A DNA stretch of 64,000 bases from Streptomyces griseocarneus (GCA_003674045.1 PENC01000002.1:558001-622000), one strand, 5' to 3'. Shown: positions 8,814-17,704, counted from the stretch's first letter. Program-made: numbers and translations. The notes: a model not told the origin generated them from the sequence alone.

Positions 8814-9638
8814 CTACGCCGTTGCCTTGTTGAAAGACGTTGCCTTGTTGAACGCCGCGAGAATCTCCTCCCCCGCCAGCACGCCCCGCGTGGCCAGGGC
8901 CGTGACGTGCGGGGCGGTCCAGCCGGTGTCGGCGAGCTCGCCGTGGCCCGGGCGCCAGCCGCGGTCGGCGGCCATGAGCAGGTCGGCGTCGAGCAACGAG
9001 TCGCCCGCGCCGAGCACTTCGGCCGCGCCCGTGCGGCGCGCGACCTCGGTGACCGCGGCGCCCTTGGTGAGCGGTCGCGGCACGGCATAGACCTTGCGGC
9101 CCTGCACGGAGACCGACCAGCCGCGGGCGTCGGCCCACGCGGTCAGCTCGTCGACCCACGCGGCGGGCAGCAGGGACCGGTCCGCCACGAGGTAGACGAA
9201 GAGGTCGTCGGCGGCGCGCGGCGCCTTGAGCAGCCAGCCGGGGTCGGCGGTGCGCTCCAGGTGCGTACGGACCTCGTCGAGCCCCGCGCACTCGGCGGCC
9301 AGCGTGCGCTCGACCCGCCGCCGCCAGTCGCGGTCCGGCTCGCCGCGGACGAGCAGTTCGCCGCCGTTCGCGCAGATCGCGTACTCCGGCGCGGGGCCGG
9401 GCAGCCGGACCCTGCGGTACTGCTCGCGGGTGCGGGTGGTGGTGGGGACGAACACGGCGGCCCGGCCCAGGGCGTCGAGCAGCCCGGCCGCGGTCTCCGT
9501 CATGTACGACAGGGGCCTGCCCTCGTACGTCTCGACGCAGAGCAGGCGCGGCGCCTTGGCGTCCGGCATGCCCAGGGCGAGGGCGGCGGAGGAGTAGACG
9601 AGGGTGCGGTCGAGGTCGCTGGCGGCGAGCAGGGTCAC
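8814..9638 (-). CDS. HAD-superfamily phosphatase of the Ter-associated module
   Basis: 274 residues from a GTG whose first bases form a GTGA overlap with the stop of the upstream gene, indicating translational coupling. HAD motif I is ASDLDRTLVYSS with nucleophile D8 and acid D10. A Cof-type cap spans the middle. The late motif is VLGAGDSLLDADLLMAADRG with paired Asp residues for Mg2+. It should remove a phosphate from a small metabolite. The C-terminus ends in a duplicated FNKATS/FNKATA encoded by an 18-bp tandem repeat (about 8819-8854). The neighbours (PRTase fusion, CitE-like aldolase, terD genes) match the predicted Ter-linked nucleoside-like metabolite pathway. Confidence 0.8.
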   Translation of the reverse strand: MTLLAASDLDRTLVYSSAALALGMPDAKAPRLLCVETYEGRPLSYMTETAAGLLDALGRAAVFVPTTTRTREQYRRVRLPGPAPEYAICANGGELLVRGEPDRDWRRRVERTLAAECAGLDEVRTHLERTADPGWLLKAPRAADDLFVYLVADRSLLPAAWVDELTAWADARGWSVSVQGRKVYAVPRPLTKGAAVTEVARRTGAAEVLGAGDSLLDADLLMAADRGWRPGHGELADTGWTAPHVTALATRGVLAGEEILAAFNKATSFNKATA

Positions 9639-12100
9639 CGGGCCACCGCCGTACCGTCGGCGCCGGTCGCGCCGCGGGTGTAGCGGGGGTGGATCAGGCC
9701 GACGCACGTGTACGGCAGGCCGTCCGTCTCCTCCACCGGCACGCCGCGCTGGGCGGCCAGCAGCCGTACGTGGTCGAGGTCGGCGCCCGCGCCACGCTGG
9801 GCGAGGATCTTCCACGGGACGCGGCGCAGCAGGACGCGGGTGGTCTCGCCGACGCCGGGCTTGACGAGGTTGGGGTCGTGGATGCCGTACTCCTCGCTGA
9901 TGCGCTCGACGGCCTGCCGGCCCGCCCAGGTGGGGGTGCGGTCCGTCGCGGCCATGTCCTTGGCGTCGAGGGCGACCTGCTCCTCGACCTCGGGGAAGCG
10001 GGCGGTGACGGCGTCGAGGAAGGCGCGCGAGACATCGGCGTCCGCGAGCTCGCGGTAGAACTTGGCGCCGTGGAAGTCCTGCGGGCCGACGAGGTCGGAG
10101 CGCAGGACCGTGCGGGATATCAGGCCGGAGACGGTCGAGTTGAGACAGGCGGACGGGACGAGGAAGTCGTCGCGCGTGCCGTAGGTCTCCACGCAGTGGC
10201 CGGGGTCGGCGAGGACCGCGAGCCGGGGGTCGAAGCCCCCCTGTCCGGCGAGGGTCTCGTGCTCGGCGAGGGCCTCCGCGAGCTCGCGGGTGATCGCGCC
10301 CTTGCCCGTCCAGCCGTCGACGAACACGACGTCGGCGGGGTCGTGGCGGTCGGCCAGCCAGCGCAGGGCGGTGCGGTCGATGCCGCGGCCGCGGACGATG
10401 GAGACGGCGTAGTGCGGCAGGTCGAGGCCGTGCGCGTGGCGGGCCCAGCGGCGCATCAGTACGCCGACGGGCGTGCCCGCGCGGGCCAGCGAGACGAGCA
10501 CCGGGCGGGGCGACCGCTCGGCCAGCACGGTCTCCGTGACGACACCGACGGCCCGGGCCACGCGGGCGGCGGAGGCGTCGAGCGCGGCCTGGAAGAGGGC
10601 CCGGTACTCCGCGCTGGGCTGGTACTCGACCGGCAGGGACTCCGCGTAGTGCGCGCCGCCGCTCTGGATCGCCTCCTCCCGCTCCTCGACCGGGGCTTCG
10701 AGGGTGACCGTGGAGAGGTCCTGGAGCAGCCAGCCGACGTCCTCGGGCTCGTACGAGGAGAACGCGGGGCCGCGGAGCGGTTCCGGCATGTGCGGGGCCT
10801 TCGGGGTGTGGGGGGCGTGGGGGGTGTGGGACGGGATCACGGCCAGGAGGACGCGCCCGGTGTGCGGGGCGAGCGCGTCGAGCAGGCCGCCCGGGGCGTG
10901 CAGGGCGGGGGTGTCGCCGTGCGAGTCGACGACGGCCACGACGGCGTCGAAGCCCGCGCCCGCGACGTTGTACGCGTAGCGGGTGCCGGGGCCGTCGGCG
11001 GGGTCGTCGTGGGCGGGGAACGCGATACGGGTGCGGATGGCGTACCCGGGGTCGTCGAGGGCGAGTACGGGGGAACGCGTGGTGGTGGAGAACCGCACGT
11101 CTGCCGTGCCGCCGCGTGCTTCGAGCGCGCAGGCGAGCCGCAGTGGCGTGTACATCAGCTCTTCATTGCCCAGCACGAGCACGCGCCGTGCGTCCGGCGG
11201 CAGCGCGTCGGCGATCCGCGCGGCCATGGCGGGCAGGGCGGCCTCCAGCCGCTCCCGCTGCGCGGGGCCGAACCCGTGCCGGCCGCCGTCGGGCACGCCG
11301 AGGGGCCAGCCGAGATCGACCCGCCGCGTTCGCGGCTGCTCGCCGTGAGAGGGCGCGACGTCCGTCATCTCGTGCCGCGCCACCAGCTCCTGGCCCCTGG
11401 CCAGGACCCCCTCCGGCAGGCGGACCCCGCCGGAGGCGAGGGCGACGAGATCGACGCGGGCGCCCAGTTCCGCCGCGAACTCGGCCAGCCGCGCGCGGTC
11501 CTCCGCGCCCCGCATGTCGACCAGGGCCACGATCACGTACCGGTCCCGCGGGAAGCGCGCGTGCAATGCGGAGATCGTGTTCAGCACCGTGCGCCCCGTC
11601 GAGAACTCGTCGTCGACGAGGACCAGCGGGCCGTCGCCCGACAGCAGTGCCGGGTCCTCCGGGAGGAGCAGGTGGGACGTGGCGTGGCTGTGCTCCTCCT
11701 CGAAGCCGCCGACCGGGCGCACGCCCGGCACCGGGCGCCGTGTGGAGTGCAGGTAGGGCGCGAGGCCGACGCCGTCCGCCACGGAGTGGCCGAGGCCCGT
11801 GGCCGTCTCGGCGTAGCCCAGGACGACGGCGCGCGCCGCGTCCGCCTCGCCCAGGAGGGCGCGGACCCTGCGGCCGAGGCCGAGACCCGCCCCGTACACC
11901 TCGGAGGGCGGGGCGGGCACGTGCTTGCCGAGCACGTTCGACACCAGGAGGTGGGCCCGCTTGGGGTTGCGCCGCAGGGCCAGACCCAGCAGCCCGCGCA
12001 GGGAGGGGTCGCCCTCCAGGCCGACGCCGAGGCGGTCCTCGACCCACTGCCCGGTCCAGGTCGCGCCCGTCACGCCCGTCACGCCCGTCACGCCCGTCAC
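9635..12100 (-). CDS. Phosphoribosyltransferase-TRSP-phosphoribosyltransferase fusion
   Basis: 821 residues. The first PRTase domain (about 45-250) has VLGYAETATGLGHSVADG and the PRPP loop LVLVDDEFSTGRTVLNTISA (about 159-178). Residues about 305-460 form a TRSP domain; the signature is literally present at 341-344 (STTTRSPVLAL). A His/Pro-rich linker (HTPHAPHTPKAPHMPEP) follows. The second PRTase-like/StiP-type region has PVLVSLARAGTPVGVLMRR (533-551) and a second phosphate loop VVFVDGWTGKGAI (591-603). The family is known from Ter-associated operons, where two PRTases, an aldolase and a HAD phosphatase are predicted to make a nucleoside-like compound. The start lies in a 9-bp repeat with four in-frame GTG codons, so the exact N-terminus is uncertain. 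It overlaps both neighbours by 4 bp. Confidence 0.8.
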   Translation of the reverse strand: MTGVTGVTGVTGATWTGQWVEDRLGVGLEGDPSLRGLLGLALRRNPKRAHLLVSNVLGKHVPAPPSEVYGAGLGLGRRVRALLGEADAARAVVLGYAETATGLGHSVADGVGLAPYLHSTRRPVPGVRPVGGFEEEHSHATSHLLLPEDPALLSGDGPLVLVDDEFSTGRTVLNTISALHARFPRDRYVIVALVDMRGAEDRARLAEFAAELGARVDLVALASGGVRLPEGVLARGQELVARHEMTDVAPSHGEQPRTRRVDLGWPLGVPDGGRHGFGPAQRERLEAALPAMAARIADALPPDARRVLVLGNEELMYTPLRLACALEARGGTADVRFSTTTRSPVLALDDPGYAIRTRIAFPAHDDPADGPGTRYAYNVAGAGFDAVVAVVDSHGDTPALHAPGGLLDALAPHTGRVLLAVIPSHTPHAPHTPKAPHMPEPLRGPAFSSYEPEDVGWLLQDLSTVTLEAPVEEREEAIQSGGAHYAESLPVEYQPSAEYRALFQAALDASAARVARAVGVVTETVLAERSPRPVLVSLARAGTPVGVLMRRWARHAHGLDLPHYAVSIVRGRGIDRTALRWLADRHDPADVVFVDGWTGKGAITRELAEALAEHETLAGQGGFDPRLAVLADPGHCVETYGTRDDFLVPSACLNSTVSGLISRTVLRSDLVGPQDFHGAKFYRELADADVSRAFLDAVTARFPEVEEQVALDAKDMAATDRTPTWAGRQAVERISEEYGIHDPNLVKPGVGETTRVLLRRVPWKILAQRGAGADLDHVRLLAAQRGVPVEETDGLPYTCVGLIHPRYTRGATGADGTAVAR
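12065..12100 (-). repeat. Four tandem 9-bp units over the PRTase-fusion start codon
   Basis: The unit gtgacgggc (minus strand) is repeated exactly four times, encoding Val-Thr-Gly repeats. Each unit supplies an in-frame GTG, and the outermost GTG forms the GTGA overlap with the aldolase stop. Copy-number slippage would change the N-terminus by three residues without shifting the frame. Confidence 0.9.
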
Positions 12101-13272
12101 GCCGCGGCCCCCAGGCTCGCTCCGAGCAGTTCCACGAAACCCACGTCCTCCCGCGCGACGCCGAACACCTCGGCGCGGAGCATGATGCGCTCCGCCCAGG
12201 CCCGGTGCGGCTTCACCTCGTTCATCTTGTTCGTATAGGCGGAGCGCATCACGCCACCGCCCTCGCGCTCGGGCCGCAGGATGTCCTGGGCGTCGCCGAA
12301 CTCCTCGTGGCTGACGACGGAGAGCGCGTGCACGGGCGCGACGTGCGAGGGGTGGATGCAGGTCTTGCCCTGGAGGCCGTTGGCCCGGTCGAGCTGGATC
12401 TCGCGGAGCAGGCCGTCGATGTCGTGCTCGATGAGCGCGGTGCGCAGCTCCTCCGCCGGACCCGCGAAGGGCGTGCGGCGGAGCTGCGGCTTGAACATCC
12501 GCTCGTGCGGCCTGAAGTACTCCCAGACGGGGCCGGTGACGGTGAAGCCGCTGCCGTCCGCGCGGCCGAGGACGTTGACGACGTCACCGATGACGGAGGC
12601 GACGAGCCGGACGTCGTACGCGGTCATGTCGGGGGCGCGGCGCAGCCCGTACGCCGAGCAGAAATCCGTCACGCCGAGCCGCAGCGCGAGCACCCGGTCG
12701 CGGTATTTGCCGACAGTGCGGGCGATGCCGGAGAGCGTCTCACCGCGCGTCTCCAGGTGGAGGAGCTCGGGCGATTCGAGCACGGGCATCGCGTACAGCC
12801 GCTGCCCGTGACCGGCTTCCGCCTCGGTGAGCGCCTCCAGGAAGGGGAGGCCGCGGTCCTCGGTGAACTTGGGGAGAACGAACCCGGACAGCAGCCGCCC
12901 GGCGGGGCCGAGCCGCCGGACGAGGTCGCCGATCTGGCCGGGCTCGCGGACCCGGACGAAGAGCAGCGGCAGGGTCCGGCCGGCGACGGCGAGAGCGTCG
13001 AGCGCGGCGAACTGGCGGACGAGGTTCTCCTCGGCGTCGGCCACGTCGGCGTCGTCTATGGAGTCCTCCAGGCAGAGGACCATGGAGACCACGCCGCGGG
13101 CCGCCTGCTTGACGACGTCCTCGGCGAGGGCGGGGCGGGTGGCGGGGCTGTAGAGGGTGGCGCCGAGCGCGGTGGCGAGCGTGGCGGGCGGGGAACCGGC
13201 GTCGAAGGCGGCGGGCTGCTTATGGAACAACCCATTCCGCACCGAGGGCGGAAGGTGCTCGAAATGCCTCAT
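12097..13272 (-). CDS. HpcH/HpaI aldolase / citrate-lyase beta-like (CitE) protein
   Basis: 391 residues with a TIM-barrel CitE/HpcH layout. LATALGATLYSPATRP is near the start, and VVSMVLCLEDSIDDADV carries the acidic metal-binding strand. RLYAMPVLESPELLHLETR is the second Glu strand, with a later GLQGKTCIHPSHVAPVHALS motif, typical of the CoA-ester lyase superfamily. It probably forms or splits a C-C bond on a keto-acid unit. It is the first gene of the minus-strand Ter-associated operon, and its TGA overlaps the next GTG. The Ter context makes it the carbon-skeleton enzyme of the predicted pathway. It is divergent from the terD gene at 13462, with about 190 bp of shared control region between. 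Confidence 0.8.
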   Translation of the reverse strand: MRHFEHLPPSVRNGLFHKQPAAFDAGSPPATLATALGATLYSPATRPALAEDVVKQAARGVVSMVLCLEDSIDDADVADAEENLVRQFAALDALAVAGRTLPLLFVRVREPGQIGDLVRRLGPAGRLLSGFVLPKFTEDRGLPFLEALTEAEAGHGQRLYAMPVLESPELLHLETRGETLSGIARTVGKYRDRVLALRLGVTDFCSAYGLRRAPDMTAYDVRLVASVIGDVVNVLGRADGSGFTVTGPVWEYFRPHERMFKPQLRRTPFAGPAEELRTALIEHDIDGLLREIQLDRANGLQGKTCIHPSHVAPVHALSVVSHEEFGDAQDILRPEREGGGVMRSAYTNKMNEVKPHRAWAERIMLRAEVFGVAREDVGFVELLGASLGAAA

Positions 13273-13461
13273 GACTCTCCCCGTGTGCCACGACCTCCCG
13301 CGGGCCCACCCCGTCGAAAGCGCAGTTGATTATGGTACGACCGGGAGATGGTCAAGAGTTCCCCAAGCGATGGTGGATCCGGCCACCCCCGTGAGATCAC
13401 CCTGTGAACCCCGGTGCCCCTGCGTTGTCCCTGGCCGGGGCGGGAAGGCAGGATTGCGGGC

Positions 13462-14217
13462 ATGACGCACGCCATGCAGAAGGGGTCGAACATCCCGCTG
13501 GACGCCCGGAACGTACGGGCCGTGCTGCGCTGGACCCCCGGGCCGGGCGTTCCGGACGTGGACGCCTCCGCGCTGCTCGTCGGCGACGGCGGCCGGGTCC
13601 GTTCCGACGAGGACTTCGTCTTCTACAACCAGCCCCGGCACCCCTCCGGCACCGTCCGGCACCTGGCCAAGAAACGACTGGCCGAGGGCGCGACGGACGC
13701 CGTCGAGGCCGACCTCTCCGCGGTCGCCCCCTCCGTCGACCGCATCGTGCTGGCCGCCTCGGCGGACGGCGGGCCGTTCGGGCTCGTCACCGACCTGTGC
13801 GTGCTGCTGTACGACGCGGTGGCGGGCGGGGAGCCGGTGGCGCTCTTCGAGGTCCGGCCCGAGACGGGGGGCGAGACCGCGATGATCTGCGGCGAGCTCT
13901 ACCGGAGGGGCGAGGGCTGGAAATTCCGGGCGATGGGCCAGGGGTACGCGTCGGGGCTCGTCGGACTCGCGACGGAGTTCGGGATCTCGGTGGAGGAGGA
14001 GTCCGAGTCTTCCTCGTCCTCACCCTCACCCTCGCCATCACCCTCGTCGTCCTCCTCGCCCGAGAGTGGGTACGGCTATCCCCCGCCTCCGAGCGAGCCG
14101 CCGACGGTTCCGCCGACGGTTGCTCCGCCGGCGTACGGCTACCCGCAGTCGGCCCAGGCGCCCGATCCGGGGTTCCGGCTGCCGCCGCAGGGGCCGCAGT
14201 TCCAGTCTGCGCGGTAA
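13462..14217 (+). CDS. TerD-family protein with Ser/Pro-rich C-terminal tail
   Basis: 251 residues. Residues about 10-180 form a TerD domain: ALRWTPGPGVPDVDASALLV (Asp-rich Ca2+ site), FVFYNQPRHPSGTVRHL, VDRIVLAASADGG, and the closing motif [20 protein letters not shown]. TerD proteins bind Ca2+ and act in metal and stress resistance. After residue 175 comes a low-complexity run of Ser, SP repeats, then Pro/Gly/Tyr-rich sequence (SGYGYPPPPSEPPTVPPT). The tail is absent from the two other TerD proteins in the window and could mediate binding or phase behaviour. ATG 13462 begins at the domain. It is divergent from the aldolase operon. Confidence 0.85.
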   Translation: MTHAMQKGSNIPLDARNVRAVLRWTPGPGVPDVDASALLVGDGGRVRSDEDFVFYNQPRHPSGTVRHLAKKRLAEGATDAVEADLSAVAPSVDRIVLAASADGGPFGLVTDLCVLLYDAVAGGEPVALFEVRPETGGETAMICGELYRRGEGWKFRAMGQGYASGLVGLATEFGISVEEESESSSSSPSPSPSPSSSSSPESGYGYPPPPSEPPTVPPTVAPPAYGYPQSAQAPDPGFRLPPQGPQFQSAR

Positions 14218-14250
14218 CCGCCCACCGGGGTGCGTCTTGCGCTGTGTGCG

Positions 14251-14335
14251 CGACTGCGGGTCTGTTGGTGGCTGGTCGCGCCCACGCGGCGGAGCCGCAA
14301 ATGAAACACAGCCCCGCGCCCCTGACGGGCGCTGC
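14251..14335 (+). repeat. Intergenic repeat copy 1 (with about 30-bp insertion)
   Basis: It starts CGACTGCGGG and reaches GGCTGGTCGCG (14251-14280). About 31 bp of CCCACGCGGCGGAGCCGC-type sequence follow, then CCCCGCGCCCCTGACGGGCG. It lies between the convergent terD (ends 14217) and terA-like (ends 14347) genes. Confidence 0.7.
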
Positions 14336-14346
14336 CCCGTCGGTTC

Positions 14347-15093
14347 TCACACCTTCGACTTGTAGCCCCTTCCCCACTGCAAGCCCCAGCCGTACAGCCG
14401 GTCCAGCTCCGCCTGGAAGCCGTAGACGTAGCGCATCTCGCGGCGCAGGGTGATCTCGCCCTTGTTGTTCTCGAGCAGGACGACCGCGCACGACCGCGCC
14501 TCGGGGGCGCGTTCGTGGAGGGGAATCTCGATCCGGGGGCCGTTGCCCGGGTAGAGCGTGACAAGCGCATGCGTACGATCGAACGCGGGTGTGCCGTCGT
14601 AGATGTAGACGAAGACCAGCAGCCGCTTGATCTGGTCGCGGTGGTCCATGTTGATGTAGATCGTCTCGCCCGACCCGGAGCCGAACCGGTCGTCGCCGCT
14701 GAGCTGGACGTACGGCGGGCTGTTGAGGCTGCCCAGTATGTTGCCGAGGGGCTGGACCACCCCCTTCGAGCCGTCCTGGAGCTCGTACATGCAGGCGAGG
14801 TCGAGGTCGACGTTGACGAACGCCTGGCCCTGCGCCTGCACCATCTCGGGCCGGAACTTCTTCAGCGGGTGCCGCAGGCTGTCGCCGAACGCCCCCCTCT
14901 CGTCGAACTGCGAGGTCGTGCGCATCCGCCAGGAGAGGTTGACCCGGAGGTTGCCGGTGACCGCCCCCATCTTGGTGAGCGAGAACGTGGGGTGCCGCTT
15001 GGTGAGTTCCACCGCGCCGTTGGCGCCGTGGAAATCGAGCTGCTGCTCGCTCGCCCGCCCCCAGTTGCCGAAGAACTTGTCCCAGATCGCCAT
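14347..15093 (-). CDS. TerA-like tellurite-resistance/TerD-superfamily protein
   Basis: 248 residues, starting MAIWDKFFGNW at ATG 15093. After a short lead come VELTKRHPTFSLTKMGAV and NLSWRMRTTSQFDERG. The TerD-like beta-sandwich core follows: VDLDLACMYELQDGSKGVVQ, SGDDRFGSGSGETIYINMD and LVFVYIYDGTPAFDRTHALV, with Asp-rich turns suitable for Ca2+. The final segment (RREMRYVYGFQAELDRLYGW) resembles TerA-type proteins. It is a cytosolic member of the Ter stress complex and sits between two other ter-type genes on the same locus. Confidence 0.75.
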   Translation of the reverse strand: MAIWDKFFGNWGRASEQQLDFHGANGAVELTKRHPTFSLTKMGAVTGNLRVNLSWRMRTTSQFDERGAFGDSLRHPLKKFRPEMVQAQGQAFVNVDLDLACMYELQDGSKGVVQPLGNILGSLNSPPYVQLSGDDRFGSGSGETIYINMDHRDQIKRLLVFVYIYDGTPAFDRTHALVTLYPGNGPRIEIPLHERAPEARSCAVVLLENNKGEITLRREMRYVYGFQAELDRLYGWGLQWGRGYKSKV

Positions 15094-15129
15094 TGCCCTG
15101 ACCCCCACCGGTGTGTGCCGAAATGCCGC

Positions 15130-15166
15130 GGGGCGGCCGGGAGGTGGTGTCCTCCACGACCGCCCC
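15130..15166. terminator. Interrupted GC-rich hairpin between terA-like and terC-like genes
   Basis: GGGGCGG (15130-15136) pairs with CCGCCCC (15160-15166) and an inner GGAGG with CCTCC, with small internal mismatches. It lies just downstream of the DUF475 gene on the minus strand. No T tract follows. Confidence 0.4.
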
Positions 15167-15195
15167 GGTCAGAGCGTTCCTCAAATGTGCCAGGG

Positions 15196-16356
15196 TCACA
15201 CCCCGGACGAGACCTCGGCCTTGCTCCCGGCTCCGTCCTCCACCGCGGCGGAGCGGCGGTTGCGCACGACGGAGGACCAGAAGGCCACTCCGATGAGCAC
15301 CACGCCGATGAGGCCCGTGATGACCTCATTGATCTCGTGCTTGATGGTGACGAGCAGGATCACGGCGAGCGCGCCGATGGCGTAGTGCGCGCCGTGCTCC
15401 AGGTAGACGTAGTCGTCCAGGGTTCCCTTGCGGACGAGGAAGACCGTCAGCGAACGGATGTACATCGCACCGATGCCGAGGCCCAGCGCCATCTCGAAGA
15501 TGTCGTTGGTGATGGCGAAGGCGCCGATGACGCCGTCGAACGAGAACGACGCGTCGATGACCTCCAGGTAGAGGAACATGAAGAACGCCGCCTTGCCGGC
15601 GAGCCCCACGACCGCGGCGTTGCCGCCCTTCTTCGCGGGCGCCGCGGGGGTCGCGTCGGCCGGTTCGTCCGACTCCTCGCCGTCCTCGTCCTCCTCCAGG
15701 CGGTCCTCGAAGAAGCCGGAGATGCCGCCGACGATCAGATAGGTGACCAGACCGCCGATACCGGCCAGCAGCACCGTGGCGGTCTTGTCGACCGTGCCCT
15801 CACCGCCGTGGACGGGCACCGACCCGGCGAACGTGGTGGCCGCGATCAGCAGGACGACCAGCGAGACGACGATCGAGAGCGTCTCCAGCTTGCCCAGCCG
15901 GGCGAGCGGCTTCTCCAGCCACGCCAGCCACTTGATGTCCCGGTCCTCGAAGATGAAGTCCAGGAAGATCATCAGGAGGAACATGCCACCGAAGGCGGCG
16001 ATGGCCGGGTGGGCACTGGTGACCAGTTGTTCGTAGCGCTCGTGGTCCTGGAGGGCGACCTTGACCGCCTCGATCGGCCCCAGCTTCGCCGTGATCGCGA
16101 CGATGACGACCGGGAAGACCAGCCGCATGCCGAACACGGCGATGAGGATGCCGAAGGTCAGGAACATCTTCTGCCAGAACGGGTTCATCTTCCGGAGGAT
16201 TCCGGCGTTGATGACCGCGTTGTCGAACGAGAGCGAGATCTCCAGGATGGAGAGGATCGCGACGACCGCCAGCCCCTGCCACCCCCAGAGGATGCCCGCC
16301 AGGGCCAGGCCCGCCGCCGTGATGGCGAACGACCAGCCAAAGGTTTTCAGGAGCAC
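15196..16356 (-). CDS. DUF475/TerC-like integral membrane protein
   Basis: 386 residues, strongly hydrophobic with about 8-9 transmembrane segments. The two hallmark TerC/DUF475 motifs are present: LSILEISLSFDNAVINAGIL near residue 45 and YLEVIDASFSFDGVIGAFAI near 265, each with a membrane-embedded Asp/Asn likely to bind a metal ion. A charged cytosolic loop (EDEDGEESDEPADATPAAP) separates the two halves. TerC-type proteins are linked to metal homeostasis, exporting Mn2+ in several bacteria, and to anchoring TerD proteins. Its place inside the ter cluster supports that role. The N-terminal ATG is preceded by a moderate ribosome binding site. Confidence 0.85.
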   Translation of the reverse strand: MLLKTFGWSFAITAAGLALAGILWGWQGLAVVAILSILEISLSFDNAVINAGILRKMNPFWQKMFLTFGILIAVFGMRLVFPVVIVAITAKLGPIEAVKVALQDHERYEQLVTSAHPAIAAFGGMFLLMIFLDFIFEDRDIKWLAWLEKPLARLGKLETLSIVVSLVVLLIAATTFAGSVPVHGGEGTVDKTATVLLAGIGGLVTYLIVGGISGFFEDRLEEDEDGEESDEPADATPAAPAKKGGNAAVVGLAGKAAFFMFLYLEVIDASFSFDGVIGAFAITNDIFEMALGLGIGAMYIRSLTVFLVRKGTLDDYVYLEHGAHYAIGALAVILLVTIKHEINEVITGLIGVVLIGVAFWSSVVRNRRSAAVEDGAGSKAEVSSGV

Positions 16357-16425
16357 CGCTACCCAATCCTTCGCTTAGGGGTTCCCCCGCGCCGAGCGCG
16401 GCTTTGCGCCACGCCAGACCCGGCT

Positions 16426-17001
16426 TTACGAAACGTTGACCCCGAAGTCTAGGGCGATCCCGCGAAGGCCCGAAGCGTACCCCTGTCCTACCGCACGGAA
16501 TTTCCATTCGCCGCTGTAGCGGTAGACCTCACCGAAGATCATCGCGGTCTCGGCCGAGGCGTCCTCGCTGAGGTCGTAGCGGGCGAGCTCGCTGCCGTCG
16601 GCCTGATTGACCACCCGGATGTAGGCGTTGCCGACCTGGCCGAAACTCTGCCCGCGGAGGTCGGCCTCATGGATGGAGACCGGGAAGACGATCTTGTCGC
16701 AGGCGGCCGGGACCTTGGCGAGATCCACCAGGATGGATTCGTCGTCCCCCTCGCCCTCACCGGTGAGGTTGTCACCGGTGTGCTCGACGGAGCCCTCGGG
16801 GCTCTTGAGGTTGTTGTAGAAGACGAAGTACTCGTCTCCGAGGACCCGGCCCGCGGCGCAGAGCAGGGCGCTGGCGTCGAGGTCGAAGGGGGCTCCGGTC
16901 GTGGAGCGCGCGTCCCAGCCGAGGCCGACGGTGATGCTGGTGAGGTTGGGTGCGGCCTTGGAGAGGGAGACATTGCCTCCCTTGGCGAGCGTGACGCCCA
17001 T
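16426..17001 (-). CDS. TerD-family calcium-binding stress protein
   Basis: 191 residues, the standard TerD length, starting at ATG 17001 behind GGAGGAAG. Motifs: [37 protein letters not shown] (calcium-site Asp cluster), [36 protein letters not shown], and [20 protein letters not shown] at the end. It is about 70-80% identical by eye to the adjacent TerD at 17129-17704, a tandem paralogue. TerD proteins are cytosolic and bind Ca2+ through two conserved loops. A strong hairpin (17060-17107) separates the two, so they may be transcribed separately. Confidence 0.92.
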   Translation of the reverse strand: MGVTLAKGGNVSLSKAAPNLTSITVGLGWDARSTTGAPFDLDASALLCAAGRVLGDEYFVFYNNLKSPEGSVEHTGDNLTGEGEGDDESILVDLAKVPAACDKIVFPVSIHEADLRGQSFGQVGNAYIRVVNQADGSELARYDLSEDASAETAMIFGEVYRYSGEWKFRAVGQGYASGLRGIALDFGVNVS

Positions 17002-17059
17002 GTTCTTGCTTCCTCCCCGATGAAGGTGTCCGGCCCGGTGAAGGTGCCGGGATGCACGT

Positions 17060-17107
17060 CCGGCGCCGCACACCACCGCCCGGGAGGGGCGGGGTGTGCG
17101 GCGCCGG
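17060..17107. terminator. 15-bp perfect hairpin between the two terD genes
   Basis: CCGGCGCCGCACACC (17060-17074) pairs exactly with 17093-17107, with an 18-nt loop. It lies just downstream of the terD at 17129-17704 (minus strand). There is no clear T tract, so it may act as a terminator, an attenuator or an RNA stabiliser. Confidence 0.6.
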
Positions 17108-17128
17108 CCGCCGTACGGCACGTACCCG

Positions 17129-17704
17129 TCAGACGTTGACGCCGAAGTCCTGCGCGATACCGCGCAGACCCGAGGCATACCCCTGACCGATCGCGCGGAA
17201 CTTCCACTCCGCGCCATTGCGGTAGAGCTCGCCGAAGACCATGGCGGTCTCGGTCGAGGCGTCCTCGCTGAGGTCGTAGCGCGCCAGCTCGGTGTTGTCG
17301 GCCTGGTTCACCACGCGGATGTAGGCGTTGCGCACCTGGCCGAAGCTCTGCTGACGGCCCTCCGCCTCGTAGATCGAGACGGGGAAGACGATCTTGGCGA
17401 CATCGGCCGGGACGCCGGCCAGGTTGACCTTGATGACCTCGTCGTCGCCCTCGCCCTCACCGGTGAGGTTGTCACCCTGGTGCTCGACCGAGCCGTCGGG
17501 GCTCCTGAGGTTGTTGAAGAAGACGAAGTTCTGGTCGTTGGCGACCTTGCCCTGGTCGTTGGTCAGCAGCGCGCTGGCGTCCAGGTCGAAGTCCGTACCC
17601 GTCGTGGTACGGGCGTCCCAGCCGAGACCGACGATGACCGCGGTCAGGTTGGGGGCCGCCTTGGTCAGCGAGACGTTGCCGCCCTTGCTGAGACTGACTC
17701 CCAC
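17129..17704 (-). CDS. TerD-family calcium-binding stress protein (paralogue)
   Basis: 191 residues: [75 protein letters not shown], and [20 protein letters not shown]. All TerD calcium-site acidic residues are conserved. Its neighbours are the paralogue downstream and a peroxiredoxin upstream, a conserved Streptomyces order. The 142-bp gap to the peroxiredoxin stop includes a hairpin, suggesting its own promoter. Confidence 0.92.
   Translation of the reverse strand: MGVSLSKGGNVSLTKAAPNLTAVIVGLGWDARTTTGTDFDLDASALLTNDQGKVANDQNFVFFNNLRSPDGSVEHQGDNLTGEGEGDDEVIKVNLAGVPADVAKIVFPVSIYEAEGRQQSFGQVRNAYIRVVNQADNTELARYDLSEDASTETAMVFGELYRNGAEWKFRAIGQGYASGLRGIAQDFGVNV

Noticed and set aside
9689..12238. 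An 849-residue frame opposite the PRTase fusion
   Set aside because: It is arginine/glycine-rich shadow sequence; the minus-strand PRTase and TRSP motifs are real.
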